Counted from the first letter of the stretch, positions 10,652 to 21,100 are shown. The stretch: DNA of 64,000 nucleotides from Pseudomonadota bacterium (GCA_026398735.1 JAPLSH010000015.1:1-64000), one strand, 5' to 3'. Notes: generated by a model not told the origin, from the letters alone. Numbers and translations are program-made.

Positions 10652-11565
10652 CAACTGTCTCCGACGTTCAGTGTGCCCGCGGACCAACGAGCCTGAGTCA
10701 CGCGTGGCAGACCGGCAAGGTCGGCGTGGCAGACAACCTCAGCGTAACCGAGCGTCGCAAGTTCTGCGGCCAGCCGCGGTGCCTGAGTGCTGCCGTGTTC
10801 CAGCAGCAACCAGCCACCTGGCCGCAGATGACGACGCGCTTGGCCTGCGATGGTCAGTAAGTCGGCATAGCCATCCTCTGCGGCTGCCAGCGCTGATAGC
10901 GGCTCATGCGCCAATGCTGCAAGTGCCGGGTCATCGGTCGCGACGTAGGGTGGGTTGCTGACAATCGCATCCAGCAGCCTGTCGCCCAGCGGCTCGCACC
11001 AACTGCCTAGCCTAAAGTCCACATGCTGCAGTTTCAGTTGCACCGCGTTGGCTTGCGCCAGTATCAATGCGGCAGCGGACGCATCGACAGCAGTGATCGA
11101 CCACTGCGGCCGCTCGTGTGCCAGCGCCAGCGCGATAGCACCGGAGCCGGTACCCAGATCTGCGATGTGCTGCGGCCCCGTAGGCAACAGTGTCAGACAG
11201 CGCTCGACCAGCAGTTCTGTTTCGGGACGCGGGACCAGCACCGCAGGTGAGACCTGTAGCGGCAGTGACCAGAACTCTTTGCTGCCCTCGATATAGGCCA
11301 ACGGTTCACCGCTCAACCGACGTGAGCATTCAGCGGCAAACTGCACCTGCGCGGAGGCGGCGACGGGCAATTCGTCATGAGCGCGCAGTGTGGCGCGTGA
11401 CAGGCCGGTGGCGCGGGTCAGCAGCAGTTCGGCGTCCAGTCGCTGCAGTCCGCACTCAGCCGCATGCTGCAGTAGCGCGGCAATGCTGCGCTGCTCTGCT
11501 ACATTGCTGGCCCCGAATATGGAGCCTGCCGTGTCTGAAGCTGACCTGTCCTCGTCGTCTGCCAA
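10651..11565 (-). CDS. prmC: Release factor glutamine methyltransferase PrmC (HemK)
   Basis: SAM-dependent N5-glutamine methyltransferase that methylates the GGQ motif of release factors 1 and 2. It has the helical N-terminal substrate domain (LQRLDAELLLTRATGLSR), the SAM site (IADLGTGSGAIALALA) and the catalytic SNPPYVA motif. The start is uncertain. A TTG at 11565 with GGAG eight bases upstream gives 304 residues, slightly long; the open frame extends further without homology, and no ATG lies close to the conserved region. With this start it overlaps the divergent membrane-protein gene. prfA, its usual neighbour, is separated from it here. Confidence 0.9.
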   Translation of the reverse strand: MADDEDRSASDTAGSIFGASNVAEQRSIAALLQHAAECGLQRLDAELLLTRATGLSRATLRAHDELPVAASAQVQFAAECSRRLSGEPLAYIEGSKEFWSLPLQVSPAVLVPRPETELLVERCLTLLPTGPQHIADLGTGSGAIALALAHERPQWSITAVDASAAALILAQANAVQLKLQHVDFRLGSWCEPLGDRLLDAIVSNPPYVATDDPALAALAHEPLSALAAAEDGYADLLTIAGQARRHLRPGGWLLLEHGSTQAPRLAAELATLGYAEVVCHADLAGLPRVTQARWSAGTLNVGDS

Positions 11566-12274
11566 ACCTGAAACTCCAGTGGTGAAGTGGCGTCCGCCCT
11601 CTACGCTAAAGGCGCGAGAGGTGCTGCGGGCGGCGGCGGCATTATTCCAGCTATCGTGGGTGTTCTGTTTGCCACTAGCACTGATTGGCGTATTGGCCAG
11701 TGGAGCGCCCGGGTCTGAATCCATCGCCAGCGGCGAGGGCAGTGGGCTAGTGCACAGCGGCCAGTGGTGGGCGCTGTACGGCGCCAGCATCCTCATCATG
11801 CTGCTGTGCTATGGCGCGGTAACGCTGCGTCAGCAGTCGCTGATCGATGGCAGGGCGCTGCGGGTGTTTGATGCGCTGCGCCGTAGCCTCATCACCTTGC
11901 CTTCTGCCGCACTTACTGCAGTGATCTGGCTGCTGTGTGCGCCGCTGGTATTGCCGATGGTGTGGCTGTCGCTGGCTTGGACGGTAGCGGTATGCGAAGG
12001 CTTGGGGCCCTTGCAGGCCTGCCGTCGCAGCATCGCGCTGGTGCGCGGCAATGCATTGACGCTGACCGGCAGTTATCTGGCCACGCTGGCAGCCGTGCTG
12101 GTATTCGTGATGCTGGTGGGCATTTTCTTTGGCGTCGTGATGTCGCTGGCCGGGCAGGAGGGCGCGCGCACTGGCGTGGCCGTATCGCGGGTGTTGTTTG
12201 CCGCGCTGCTGTCGCTGCCAGTGATCTACGTCAGCGCAATGCTGGTCAGCGTGCAGCGTGGTGCGCGCGGCTAA
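11519..12274 (+). CDS. Multi-pass membrane protein, YciC/UPF0259-like
   Basis: Inner-membrane protein of unknown function. 251 residues from the ATG at 11519; a Ser/Pro-rich cytoplasmic start of about 30 residues, then five to six hydrophobic segments. The segment WTVAVCEGLGPLQACRRS followed by IALVRGN is the signature seen in YciC-like families, where it precedes a long helix. It lies on the opposite strand to prmC and prfA, between them, and its start overlaps the probable prmC start. No function is assigned. Confidence 0.65.
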   Translation: MEPAVSEADLSSSSAKPETPVVKWRPPSTLKAREVLRAAAALFQLSWVFCLPLALIGVLASGAPGSESIASGEGSGLVHSGQWWALYGASILIMLLCYGAVTLRQQSLIDGRALRVFDALRRSLITLPSAALTAVIWLLCAPLVLPMVWLSLAWTVAVCEGLGPLQACRRSIALVRGNALTLTGSYLATLAAVLVFVMLVGIFFGVVMSLAGQEGARTGVAVSRVLFAALLSLPVIYVSAMLVSVQRGARG

Positions 12275-12350
12275 ATGCCTTGATGCGCCAGATTCTGATC
12301 TGGCCAGAGTCGCCAGGTCGGGTGAGCCTCAAACTCCTGAAGGCTTGTTT

Positions 12351-12366
12351 TTTCGTAACTACGAAA
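12351..12366. promoter_or_regulatory. Palindromic operator before brnTA
   Basis: TTTCGTA-AC-TACGAAA, a perfect inverted repeat with 7-bp arms, ending four bases before the brnT ATG. BrnA antitoxins are known autorepressors binding palindromes at their own promoter, so this is a likely BrnA operator. The brnT start itself has no clear ribosome binding site. Confidence 0.6.
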
Positions 12367-12370
12367 TATC

Positions 12371-12649
12371 ATGGAGCTCGAGTTTGATCCGGCAAAGCGT
12401 CTTCGGACATTGCTTGAGCGCGGGCTCGATTTTTCGCGCGCCGTAGAAATCTTCGCTGGTTTGCATCTGACTCAGAGGGACGCGAGGCGAGACTATCGGG
12501 AGGCGCGTTTCATCACTGTCGGTCAACTGGATCGGCGAGTGGTGGTCTTGGTGTGGACCCGGCGACCCTCTGGGGTGCGAGTCATCAGTTTGAGGAAAGC
12601 CAATGGCAGGGAACAAGCGCTCTTCGCAAACCGCATCAGCGGATGCTGA
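12371..12649 (+). CDS. brnT: BrnT family ribonuclease toxin
   Basis: RelE-like fold endoribonuclease toxin. 92 residues with the family pattern: EFDPAKRLRTLLERGLDF near the start, then RRDYREARFITVGQLDRR, VVVLVWTRR and VRVISLRKANGREQAL near the end. It lies four bases after a palindrome and overlaps the brnA antitoxin gene by 47 bases in another frame, a normal brnTA arrangement in which the toxin comes first. Confidence 0.9.
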   Translation: MELEFDPAKRLRTLLERGLDFSRAVEIFAGLHLTQRDARRDYREARFITVGQLDRRVVVLVWTRRPSGVRVISLRKANGREQALFANRISGC

Positions 12650-12869
12650 TGACGCACCAACGCTGACCAAAGCCTTCTTTGAGGCTGCAGATCTTTATAA
12701 GGGAACTCTGCTGGTCCAGCGTGGCAGGCCCAAGGTCGCGAATCCTAAAAAGGCACTCACCATTCGTTACGACGCGGATGTCATTGATGCCTTTCGTGCT
12801 TTAGGCAGCGGCTGGCAAACACGCATGAATGATGCGCTGCGCAAGTCGCTAAAACTCCCGCCACGATAA
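12603..12869 (+). CDS. brnA: BrnA family antitoxin
   Basis: Antitoxin and DNA-binding autorepressor for BrnT. 88 residues with the BrnA ribbon-helix-helix signature: RGRPKVANPKKALTIRYDAD and VIDAFRALGSGWQTRMNDA, then ALRKSL. The N-terminal 45 residues, including FFEAADLYKGT, contact the toxin in known pairs. It ends seven bases before the convergent prfA stop, with no visible terminator between them. Confidence 0.9.
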   Translation: MAGNKRSSQTASADADDAPTLTKAFFEAADLYKGTLLVQRGRPKVANPKKALTIRYDADVIDAFRALGSGWQTRMNDALRKSLKLPPR

Positions 12870-12876
12870 GACCTAG

Positions 12877-13962
12877 TTACTCGCCAACCTGCGCGGCCAG
12901 CTCCTCGGCTTGATGCTCTTGCTGCAAGGCCTGCAGCAGTTCATCTAACTGGCCTTCCACCACATCGGCCAACTTGTAGAGCGTGAGGTTGATGCGGTGG
13001 TCGGTAATGCGACCCTGCGGAAAATTATAGGTGCGGATGCGCTCGGAGCGATCGCCGCTGCCCACCTGCAGTTTGCGTGACTGCGCCTGCGCGGATTGCT
13101 GCTTCTCACGCTCTGCCGCCAGCAATCGTGCCTTAAGCAAGGCCATCGCTCGCGAGCGGTTCTTGTGCTGCGAACGCTCGTCCTGACACTCCACCACCAC
13201 GCCGGTGGGAATGTGCGTGAGCCTGATGGCCGAGTCGGTTTTGTTCACGTGCTGACCACCGGCACCGGATGCACGAAAGGTATCCACGCGCAGATCCGCA
13301 GGATTGATCTCGATCGATTCGATCGCGTCTTCTTCGGGCAGGATGGCCACGGTGCAGGCCGAGGTATGAATGCGGCCCTGTGCTTCGGTGGCCGGTACGC
13401 GCTGCACGCGATGGGTGCCTGACTCAAACTTGAAGGCCGAGAATGCGCCGCGCCCAACCACCCGGCTGATGACTTCTTTAAAGCCACCGTGTTCGCCGAT
13501 GTTTTCGCTGATCAGTTCGACCTGCCAGCCGCGCCGTTCGGCATAGCGGCTGTACATGCGATGCAGGTCGCCCGCAAAAATGGCCGCTTCATCGCCGCCC
13601 GTGCCGGCGCGCACCTCAAGATAAATGTTGCGCTCATCACGCGTGTCGACCGGCACCAGCAGCAGGCCCAAGGCGCGCTCATGTTCCAGCACTACCCCTT
13701 GTAGACGCCGCTGTTCTTCTTCGCCCATGTCGCGCATATCAGGGTCGGCATCGTTGGCCAGTTCGGCTGCGGCAGCCAGTTCCTGTTCCAGTGCCAGATG
13801 CGCACGAAAGCCCTGTGCCACTGGCTCTAATCGCGCGTACTCCATCGACAGTTCGCGAAACTGTGTGGATCCGCCGGCAATGGCCGGATCGGCCAGCAGG
13901 TGGCCGATTTCCTCGAAGCGGTCCGAGGTCTTTTCGAGTTTGGTGCGGAGCGAGTCTTTCAA
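12877..13962 (-). CDS. prfA: Peptide chain release factor 1
   Basis: Recognises UAA and UAG and triggers peptide release. 361 residues from a TTG at 13962 ([17 protein letters not shown]), the usual length. It shows the codon-recognition PxT motif ([14 protein letters not shown]) and the catalytic GGQ ([11 protein letters not shown]), whose Gln is the PrmC substrate. No ATG or GTG in frame fits the family start; the only upstream in-frame codons extend into non-homologous sequence. TTG with a poor SD is unusual for such a gene. Only 38 bases separate it from the divergent TPR gene, where hemA normally lies. Confidence 0.95.
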   Translation of the reverse strand: MKDSLRTKLEKTSDRFEEIGHLLADPAIAGGSTQFRELSMEYARLEPVAQGFRAHLALEQELAAAAELANDADPDMRDMGEEEQRRLQGVVLEHERALGLLLVPVDTRDERNIYLEVRAGTGGDEAAIFAGDLHRMYSRYAERRGWQVELISENIGEHGGFKEVISRVVGRGAFSAFKFESGTHRVQRVPATEAQGRIHTSACTVAILPEEDAIESIEINPADLRVDTFRASGAGGQHVNKTDSAIRLTHIPTGVVVECQDERSQHKNRSRAMALLKARLLAAEREKQQSAQAQSRKLQVGSGDRSERIRTYNFPQGRITDHRINLTLYKLADVVEGQLDELLQALQQEHQAEELAAQVGE

Positions 13963-14000
13963 GCGGGACGGCTGCAGGTGATGGGCATATAGTCGGCGGC

Positions 14001-15686
14001 ATGATGCCTCAATCAACCCTTGTCCGTCTGGCTGCCGGCGTGCTGTTGCTGCTGGCCAATCCTTTGTTGGCGGCCGCACCGGCATCCGAGCCGGGCTGGG
14101 CGCGTAGCCCCGATGTGGTCATCGCCGAACTGGCGCTGCAACGCGGTCAATGCCGGGAGGGCGCCGAGGCTTATACCAAGGCGGCGCTTGCCTCTGCCGA
14201 CGCGTCGCTTGCCTCACGCGCCGCGCAGGTGGCAGTCGGGTGTGAACAGCTCGATACCGCTTGGCGTGCCGTGCAGCGCTGGCAAGCACTGGTGCCGCGC
14301 AATGGTGAGGCTGCGCTGCTGGCTACGCTGGTGGCGCTAAAGCGCTACCAACTCGAGGACGCCCGTAAGGCGCTGACGGTGTGGTACGACTCGTCGTCGG
14401 CCGGCAATCAGGATCCGCAGCGATTTGCCGAGTTGCTTGAAGGCGAATCCGAGGCCACTGCCGTGCAGCGTGTGTTTGCACCGGTGTTCCTCAACGACGA
14501 TTCCAACGCCGATGTCGTGCTGGCTGCCGCCAACATTGCGTTTCATTCCTACGATTTTCAGCGCGCCCTGCAGTTGGCAGAGCGGGTGATAAAGCTGGAG
14601 CCGCAGCAGTCAAAGGCCAAACTATTGTCGATCCGCATCCGATCGCTGTTGGGCGAGCATGATGCAGCGCTGGCATCGGCTCGTGAGTTGCTGCCATCCC
14701 TCAGTGGCGAGGACGCCTTTTTAGTTGCCGATCTGTTGGCCAATGCCGATAGAGGTGAGCAGGCACGCACCGAGCTGCTGCGATTGCGCGAGGATGCCAA
14801 GCTGGCTGCCGGTGCAGACCGGCGCTTGGGTGCGCAAGCACTGGAGCAGGGCGATGACGTCGAAGCCGAAAAGCGCTTCATGGGTCTGATGTCACAGCGC
14901 GGCAGTACTGCGCTGGCTACCTTGGCACTTGCACAGATTGCCGAGCGCCGTGGCGATAGCGAACGTGCGTTGCGTGCCTATCAGATGCTTGATGAAGCTG
15001 GCATTGGCCTGCAGGCTCGTGCCGGTGCGGCACGCGTGATTCTAAAAGCCGGCAAGCGCAGCGAGGCGCTAGCACTGCTAGAGGATTACGCTCGACGTAA
15101 TCCCGATGCTGCTATCGAGGCCGTCAACACGCGCGCCAATCTGCTGGCAGGCGAGGGTGACTTTGCCACTGCGCTGGCCGACATCAATGCAGCGTTGCAG
15201 CGCTATCCGGCGCATCCGTCGCTGGGCTTTCAACGTGCCAATTTGCTGGAGCGGGCCGGTCGCCTGCGCGAGGCCGAAGCGGCGCTGGATCAGTTGCTGC
15301 GCGCACGGCCCGATGATCCGGGCTTGGCCAATGCGCTGGGCTTCACGCTGGCCGATCACAATCGCAGCCTGGATCGTGCTGAAAAGCTTATCCGTCAGGC
15401 ATTGGCCATCTCGCCTGACAACCCGGCGATTCAAGACAGTCTGGGTTGGTTGCACTACCGTCGCGGCAAACTCGCCGAAGCGCAGCCGGTCCTTGAGACC
15501 GCTTGGCGCAATGGCCGTGATGCCGAGATCGGCGCGCACCTTGGCGAGGTGCTGTGGCGGCGCGGTGAAGAGGGCAGGGCGCGCTATGTCTGGGCCCAGG
15601 CACTCAACCACGATCCGGGCAATGCCGTGGTGATCGCCACCCAGGATCGGCTCACCGGTGCGGCACCTGCCAAGCGTGGCCGCTAG
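14001..15686 (+). CDS. Exported tetratricopeptide repeat protein
   Basis: Probable periplasmic or outer-membrane-associated scaffold. 561 residues: Sec signal peptide ([19 protein letters not shown]), then TPR helices throughout, clearest at the C-terminal third, where [20 protein letters not shown] is a canonical unit followed by [20 protein letters not shown]. The same gene sits upstream of lolB in Pseudomonas (PA4667 type), which supports orthology. The exact role is unknown. It starts ATGATG 38 bases from the divergent prfA start and overlaps lolB by 29 bases. Confidence 0.88.
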   Translation: MMPQSTLVRLAAGVLLLLANPLLAAAPASEPGWARSPDVVIAELALQRGQCREGAEAYTKAALASADASLASRAAQVAVGCEQLDTAWRAVQRWQALVPRNGEAALLATLVALKRYQLEDARKALTVWYDSSSAGNQDPQRFAELLEGESEATAVQRVFAPVFLNDDSNADVVLAAANIAFHSYDFQRALQLAERVIKLEPQQSKAKLLSIRIRSLLGEHDAALASARELLPSLSGEDAFLVADLLANADRGEQARTELLRLREDAKLAAGADRRLGAQALEQGDDVEAEKRFMGLMSQRGSTALATLALAQIAERRGDSERALRAYQMLDEAGIGLQARAGAARVILKAGKRSEALALLEDYARRNPDAAIEAVNTRANLLAGEGDFATALADINAALQRYPAHPSLGFQRANLLERAGRLREAEAALDQLLRARPDDPGLANALGFTLADHNRSLDRAEKLIRQALAISPDNPAIQDSLGWLHYRRGKLAEAQPVLETAWRNGRDAEIGAHLGEVLWRRGEEGRARYVWAQALNHDPGNAVVIATQDRLTGAAPAKRGR

Positions 15687-16323
15687 AGCACGGTATGCCG
15701 GCGCGGCAGTTGCGCTGCCGCTGCTGCTGATGGCGCTGCTTACCGGTTGCGTTGGCGCGGTTCGCCCACCGCCTGTGCCAGCGGTGGTTCTTGCGCCGCT
15801 GGACCAACGACGCGCCGCACTGCAGGCCGTGCAGTCGTTTCAATTAGAGGGGCGGCTCGCTGCGGCTGTGGCCGGCGAGGGCTTCAATGCCAATCTAGGC
15901 TGGACGCAGCGCGGTGACCGTACCGAGCTGGACCTGCGCGCCCCACTGGGTTTTGGCGCCGCGCGCGTGGTGCGCGATGCCGGTCAGCTGACGCTGGAGG
16001 CCAGTCGTGGCGAACACTTCAGTGGTCCGTTGGCCAGCGAGCAACTGACGCAGCGTTTGGGTTTTGAGCCGCCGCTGGGCAGCCTGCGCTGGTGGGTATT
16101 GGGCGTGCCCGACCCGACCGTTGCACTGTTTACTCAGCAGCTCTCGGCTGATGGCCAATCGCTGCTTGCGATAGATCAGCTCGGCTGGCACATCGATTAC
16201 AGCGAATACGGCCGATATGGCAGCACGCTAGCTGCAGCGCAGTTGCCGCGTCGTCTCACGCTGACGCGCGATCAGGTAAGGCTGCGGTTGGTGGTGGACC
16301 GTTGGACAGTCGAATCGCCATGA
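15658..16323 (+). CDS. lolB: Outer-membrane lipoprotein receptor LolB
   Basis: Accepts lipoproteins from LolA and inserts them in the outer membrane. 221 residues from a GTG at 15658; a second GTG at 15676 would also give a signal peptide. The lipobox LLTGC marks the lipidated Cys. The mature part shows the LolB pattern (SFQLEGRLAAAVAGEGF, then GWTQRGDRTELDLRAPLG and WHIDYSEYGRYG). It overlaps the TPR gene upstream and ispE downstream (ATGA). Confidence 0.92.
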   Translation: MRHLPSVAARARYAGAAVALPLLLMALLTGCVGAVRPPPVPAVVLAPLDQRRAALQAVQSFQLEGRLAAAVAGEGFNANLGWTQRGDRTELDLRAPLGFGAARVVRDAGQLTLEASRGEHFSGPLASEQLTQRLGFEPPLGSLRWWVLGVPDPTVALFTQQLSADGQSLLAIDQLGWHIDYSEYGRYGSTLAAAQLPRRLTLTRDQVRLRLVVDRWTVESP

Positions 16324-17144
16324 GTACGCTGCGGGTGCTGGCGCCGGCCAAGCTCAATCTGTTTCTGCATGTGGTCGGGCGCCGGCCCGATGGCTATCAC
16401 TTGCTGCAGACGGTGTTTCAGCTGATTGACCTGCAAGACGAGGTCTCGCTGGCGGCCACTGACGACGGGCGCATCGTGCGCGACCCGCCGCCCGATGATC
16501 CTGTGTTGGCGGCACTGCCCGATGCCGCCGACCTGTGTGTCAAAGCCGCCCTGCGTTTGCAGGCTCACACAGGCTGCCGGCTGGGCGCGCGCATTCACGT
16601 GACCAAACGCATTCCGGCCGGCGGCGGCTTGGGCGGTGGCAGTTCAGATGCTGCTGCGGTGCTGCTGGGCCTCAATCAGCTGTGGAATTTGGGGCTGTCA
16701 CGCGACGAGTTGGCACAGCTGGGGCTGGCGCTGGGCGCGGATGTGCCGGTGTTTGTGCACGGTCACAACGCCTGGGCCGAGGGCTTGGGCGAGCAACTTG
16801 TGCGGCTGCAAACGCCGCAGCGTTGGTTTGTGGTGCTGCGGCCGCCGGTTTCGATCAGTACAGCCGAGGTATTCGCTGCTTCTGAATTGACGCGTGATAC
16901 CCCGCCCATCACAATCGCGGCCTTCCTCGCCGGCCATGGTCATAACGACTGTGAGCCGGTGGTGCGCAGCCGCTACCCGGTAGTGGCCGCGGCGCTGGAG
17001 TGGTTGGGGCAGTTTGCCCCGGCCCGTCTGACCGGCACCGGGTCCTGTGTGTTTGCGGCGTTCGCCGACGAAGCAGCAGCCCGGAACGTGGCAGCAGCGC
17101 CACCACCCGGCCATCAGGCCTGGGCGGTGCGCGGAATCGGTTAA
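16320..17144 (+). CDS. ispE: 4-diphosphocytidyl-2-C-methyl-D-erythritol kinase
   Basis: GHMP kinase of the MEP isoprenoid pathway, phosphorylating CDP-ME. 274 residues from the ATG at 16320, overlapping the lolB stop. It shows APAKLNLFLHVVGRRPDGYH near the N-terminus, the ATP-binding loop PAGGGLGGGSSDAAAVLLG and the C-terminal LTGTGSCVFAAF. The C-terminus ends WAVRGIG and is slightly shorter than the E. coli protein. It is followed after four bases by tRNA-Gln, as in other gammaproteobacteria. Confidence 0.95.
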   Translation: MSTLRVLAPAKLNLFLHVVGRRPDGYHLLQTVFQLIDLQDEVSLAATDDGRIVRDPPPDDPVLAALPDAADLCVKAALRLQAHTGCRLGARIHVTKRIPAGGGLGGGSSDAAAVLLGLNQLWNLGLSRDELAQLGLALGADVPVFVHGHNAWAEGLGEQLVRLQTPQRWFVVLRPPVSISTAEVFAASELTRDTPPITIAAFLAGHGHNDCEPVVRSRYPVVAAALEWLGQFAPARLTGTGSCVFAAFADEAAARNVAAAPPPGHQAWAVRGIG

Positions 17145-17148
17145 CTGT

Positions 17149-17223
17149 TGGGGTGTCGCCAAGTGGTAAGGCAGCGGGTTTTGATCCCGCCATTCGGAGG
17201 TTCGAATCCTTCCACCCCAGCCA
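17149..17223 (+). tRNA. tRNA-Gln (anticodon TTG)
   Basis: 75 bases with encoded CCA. The acceptor arm TGGGGTG pairs with CACCCCA; the anticodon arm GCGGG/CCCGC closes a 7-base loop TTTTGAT, with anticodon TTG reading CAA (and CAG by wobble). The T-arm loop reads TTCGAAT. It lies four bases after ispE, so it is probably processed from the ispE transcript. In related genomes prs follows directly; here a block of about 9 kb separates them. Confidence 0.97.
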
Positions 17224-17227
17224 ATTT

Positions 17228-17884
17228 TCAGCGCACGCGCGTCGCGCGCACCCAGCTCTTGCTGCCGTCCTTGTCCAAGCTCAACCGGTAAGAGCCCATC
17301 GAGCCTTTGCGCACTGTGACTTCGTCGCCTGCTTCCGGTTCGAAGCCCACCCGTACTTCGTCCTGACGCCACACCTGACCGTTATCGAGCGTGAACAGCC
17401 AGGTGTCGGGCACGGTCTGGCGCAAGTCTTCGATGATGGCCTTGAGCTCCTGCGACTGCTGTTCCTTCTGAACTTCAGAGGGCTTCCTGGCGATCTGTTC
17501 TGCGCCAAAGGCTGCCGGGGCACTCGCCGCGGCTTTGGCAGGTGCGGCAGCCACTTCAGTTGCTTCTGCAGAGCCGCTAAACACCGAGCCGACAGCGGAC
17601 TTGGCCCGCGCCAGCATGCCAGGTGACTTGGGCTTGGCGACGGCCGCAGTCGCAGCAGGTGCTGCAACCGGTGCTGCAGCGGCCACTGGCGCAGCGACGG
17701 CCTGCGCGGGAGCAACGGCTTTAGAGAGTGCCGCGGCCTCGCGATCGAAACAGGTCAGCCGCTGCAGCGAATCCTGCACTTTGCTGCAGTCGATCACCTT
17801 GCTGACGGCTTGTTGGGGCGCCTCGGCTGCGGTGGCCGACAGGCCTGTGGCGGCGAGCACGAGCCAAGCGAGTGATCTGTTCAT
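17228..17884 (-). CDS. Exported Ala-rich protein of unknown function
   Basis: 218 residues from the ATG at 17884. Sec signal peptide (MNRSLAWLVLAATGLSATAA), a short CSKVQDSLQRLTCFDREAA motif with two cysteines like the Cys-x(n)-RLxCYD motif of VasI-type periplasmic proteins, a long Ala/Pro/Lys linker, then a beta-rich C-terminal segment (TWLFTLDNGQVWRQDE and GDEVTVRKGSMGSYRLSL) resembling a small SH3-like barrel. Convergent with tRNA-Gln, four bases from its end. No specific function is proposed. Confidence 0.75.
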   Translation of the reverse strand: MNRSLAWLVLAATGLSATAAEAPQQAVSKVIDCSKVQDSLQRLTCFDREAAALSKAVAPAQAVAAPVAAAAPVAAPAATAAVAKPKSPGMLARAKSAVGSVFSGSAEATEVAAAPAKAAASAPAAFGAEQIARKPSEVQKEQQSQELKAIIEDLRQTVPDTWLFTLDNGQVWRQDEVRVGFEPEAGDEVTVRKGSMGSYRLSLDKDGSKSWVRATRVR

Positions 17885-18178
17885 TGAAGTCCCCAGTAAT
17901 GCGTTTGAGCATTCTTGCCTGAAGCGCGTCGTGTTTGCCATGCGGCGTAAATCGGCCTTGAATAAATCCTAGTTGCATCCTCAACAGAATCCGCCGGTTC
18001 CGCGGTCATTTCGAGACACTGTTGCTAAATACCGACAATAACTTGTCCAAATTGCTTGAAACACCCGTTGTAAATGTGGCTTGATTCGCGGTGGGGAACA
18101 AAGCATCGAAAAAGGTGCCTAACTGTCACTTTTTTATGGCCCCACGATTTTTTGTAATAACTAGTTTGGGGAGATCAG

Positions 18179-21100
18179 ATGAAGCACGCTGAAACCAAAG
18201 GCCTGTCTGCGAGCGGTTCGTTCGCCGTACGCGCCGCCGTAGCGATGGCGCTGGGTGGCTTTGCAATGCTGGGTCAGATGCCGCAGGCGTATGCCGCCGA
18301 TGCCGCTGCTGCCGATAAGCTTGAAGAAGTACAGGTCACCGGTTCACGCATCGTCCGCAAGGACTATGTGTCCAACAGCCCGCTGGTGTCGGTTGATACC
18401 GCGGCGCTTGAGTCCAAGTCTGGCCTCAACATTGAGTCCTACCTGAACCAGCTGCCGGAGTTCAACCCGGCCGGTTCGCCCACTGTTAAGGGCGGCACCG
18501 GCGGTAACTCAGACGTGCAGATCTCTGCAGTCAACTCAGTCGGTATCGCTTCGGTCTCGCTGCGCGGCTTCGGCCCCAACCGCGGCCTGGTGCTGATGGA
18601 TGGCCACCGCGCCACCCCGACCAATGCGCTGATGGTTGTTGACATCAACAGCGTGCCTTCGTCGATGATCAAGCGCGTCGAGATCATCTCGGGCGGCGCC
18701 TCGGCCACCTACGGTGCCGACGCTATCGCCGGCGTGTCGAACTTCATCCTGCGTAAGGATTTCCAGGGCCTGGAAGTCGACTTGCAGCAGGGCATCACCC
18801 AGGCCGGCGACGGTCAGGAAACCCGCGCTTCGGCCCTGATGGGCACGAAGTTCGCCGATGGCCGCGGCAACGTGGTCTTCGCTGCGGAGTACTACAACCG
18901 CGAAGCTGCCTACGAAAAGAACCGCAGCTTCTTCACCAAGGGCTGGGGCGACGCTACCGTTGGTGGCAACTTCTTGGGCTTCATCTTCGGTGTCAACGGT
19001 TACAACCCGATCTTCAACAACTACTCGCCGGCTGCGCTGGCGGGCATTCTGGGCAAGACCCCGGCCACCGTCACCGGCCCGTCGGGCGCGGGCAGCGGCG
19101 GTATCCGCTTCAATCCGGACGGCTCGATCTTCCTGATCACCGGCAACAACGCCAGCACCTTCAAGCTGCCGATCGATGGACAGCGCTACGCGTATGTAAA
19201 CGCCTACAACGACAGCCTGGTGAACAACGCGGCCAACCCGCCGCCGGTCATTCAGAAGGTCAAGTACAACGAGATCGACGGCTACGCCGGTTCGCCGCAA
19301 ACGCGCTATGCGTTCATGGGCTCGGGCTCGTACGACATCACCGACAATCTGCAGTTCTACTCGAGTGCGCGTTTTGCACAGAGCCGTACCACCACCTACC
19401 TGGCCGGCACCAACGCCAGCTTCGGTTGGGAAGCTACGGTTCCTTACAACGCCACCACCGACAGCCCGGTCAACCCGACGCTGAACTTCAAGGATCAGGC
19501 GACGGTCGCGGCCATCATGGCCAACCCGGCTGCCTACGCGAACCCGGGCTTCATCGCTCACGGTGCCGTGGGTGCCAAGAACCCCGTGCCGTTGAACATG
19601 GCCGTCCTGCTCAACAGCCGCGCCACCAATCCGCTGACCTCGGGCTGGATTGTTGAGACCTATCCGCTCAACAGCTTCGCTTCGCGTAGCACCCTTGACG
19701 AGAACCTGGCTTGGCAGATCGAAGCTGGCCTGAAGTTCGACCTGCCGTTCGGCGATTGGAAGGGCGAGGTGTATTACTCGCGCGGTGAGTCGCAGACCTA
19801 CAACATTGCCAACGGCAACAACTCGCTGGCCCGCTGGCGTGGTGAAGTCACGGCCAATGACTATGGCTACAAGTCGAACCTGCAGAGCAACAGGACCAAC
19901 AACCCGGGCGCCAACCTTGGCTTCGGTTCGGTGGCTGTGCCTTGCACCAGCGGCTTCTACGACACGATCTTCAAGGGCGACGCACGTCCGACTGAAGATT
20001 GCTTGTATGCCGTCAATGCCCCGCTGCAGACTCGCACCGAGAACCAGCAGGACATCGGTGAAGTCAACTTCCAGGGCGGCCTGTTCAACCTGCCTGCCGG
20101 TGAAGTACGCGCCGCCGCCGGTTATGAGTACCGTCGCAACTCCTCGCAGTTCATCCCCGACATCCTGCAGTCGACTGCCTCGTTTACCGATCAGGTCATC
20201 GGCGTGTACCCCACCGGGTATCTGGACGCACAGACCAAGGTCAACGACTACTACGCCGAACTGCTGGTGCCGGTCCTGTCGAACACCTTTGTGAAGAAGG
20301 TCGACTTGGAACTGGGCGGCCGTATGTCGGATTACGACAAGACCGACTCGACCACTACCTTCAAGATCAACGCCAGCGTCGAGGTCAATGACTTTGTGCG
20401 CTTCCGTGGTGGTTACAACCGTGCCAATCGCGCCCCCAACCTGGGTGAGATGTTCCTCAACCTGCAGCAGATCTTCACCGGTGGCCCCAAGTACGGTGAT
20501 CCCTGCAGCTTGATCTCCAACTCGCCCTTCGGTGCGGGTGGTGCAGCTCCGAACCCCTGGTCTAACGCGGTTGCCAACCCGGCTGTGCTGGCCGGTGGCC
20601 AGACCGCTGCCGGTGCCAAGAGCGCCTACCTCATCTGCCAGGCGCAGATGGGTGCCGGTGCCTTCGCCCCGTCGGGCGGCTACTATTCGCCGACCAGCGC
20701 CCCGGGCGCCATCGGTGGTGGTGGCTTCGCTTGGGTGAACCAGATCGGTAATGCCAAGCTCAAGTCTGAAATCGCTGACACCTACACCGCCGGCTTCGTG
20801 CTGCGTTCGCCCTTCGAGAACGCATTGTTGTCGAACATCACGGCGACGGTGGACTGGTATCAGATCAGCCTGAACAACACGATCCTCCCGTACTCGACGA
20901 CCTATGCACAGTACCTGTGCTACGGCGCTGTGCAGGTGACCGACGCCGCCGGTGCTGCAGCGCAAGCCAACTCTGCGGCTTGCCTGAACATGCCGCGCAG
21001 CACGTCTAACGGCGGTGCCTTGACCACCCAGGTGTCTTACGACAACCAGGCTACGGTCAAGACCTCGGGTGTGGACTTCACCATGAGCTGGTCTGCCAAG

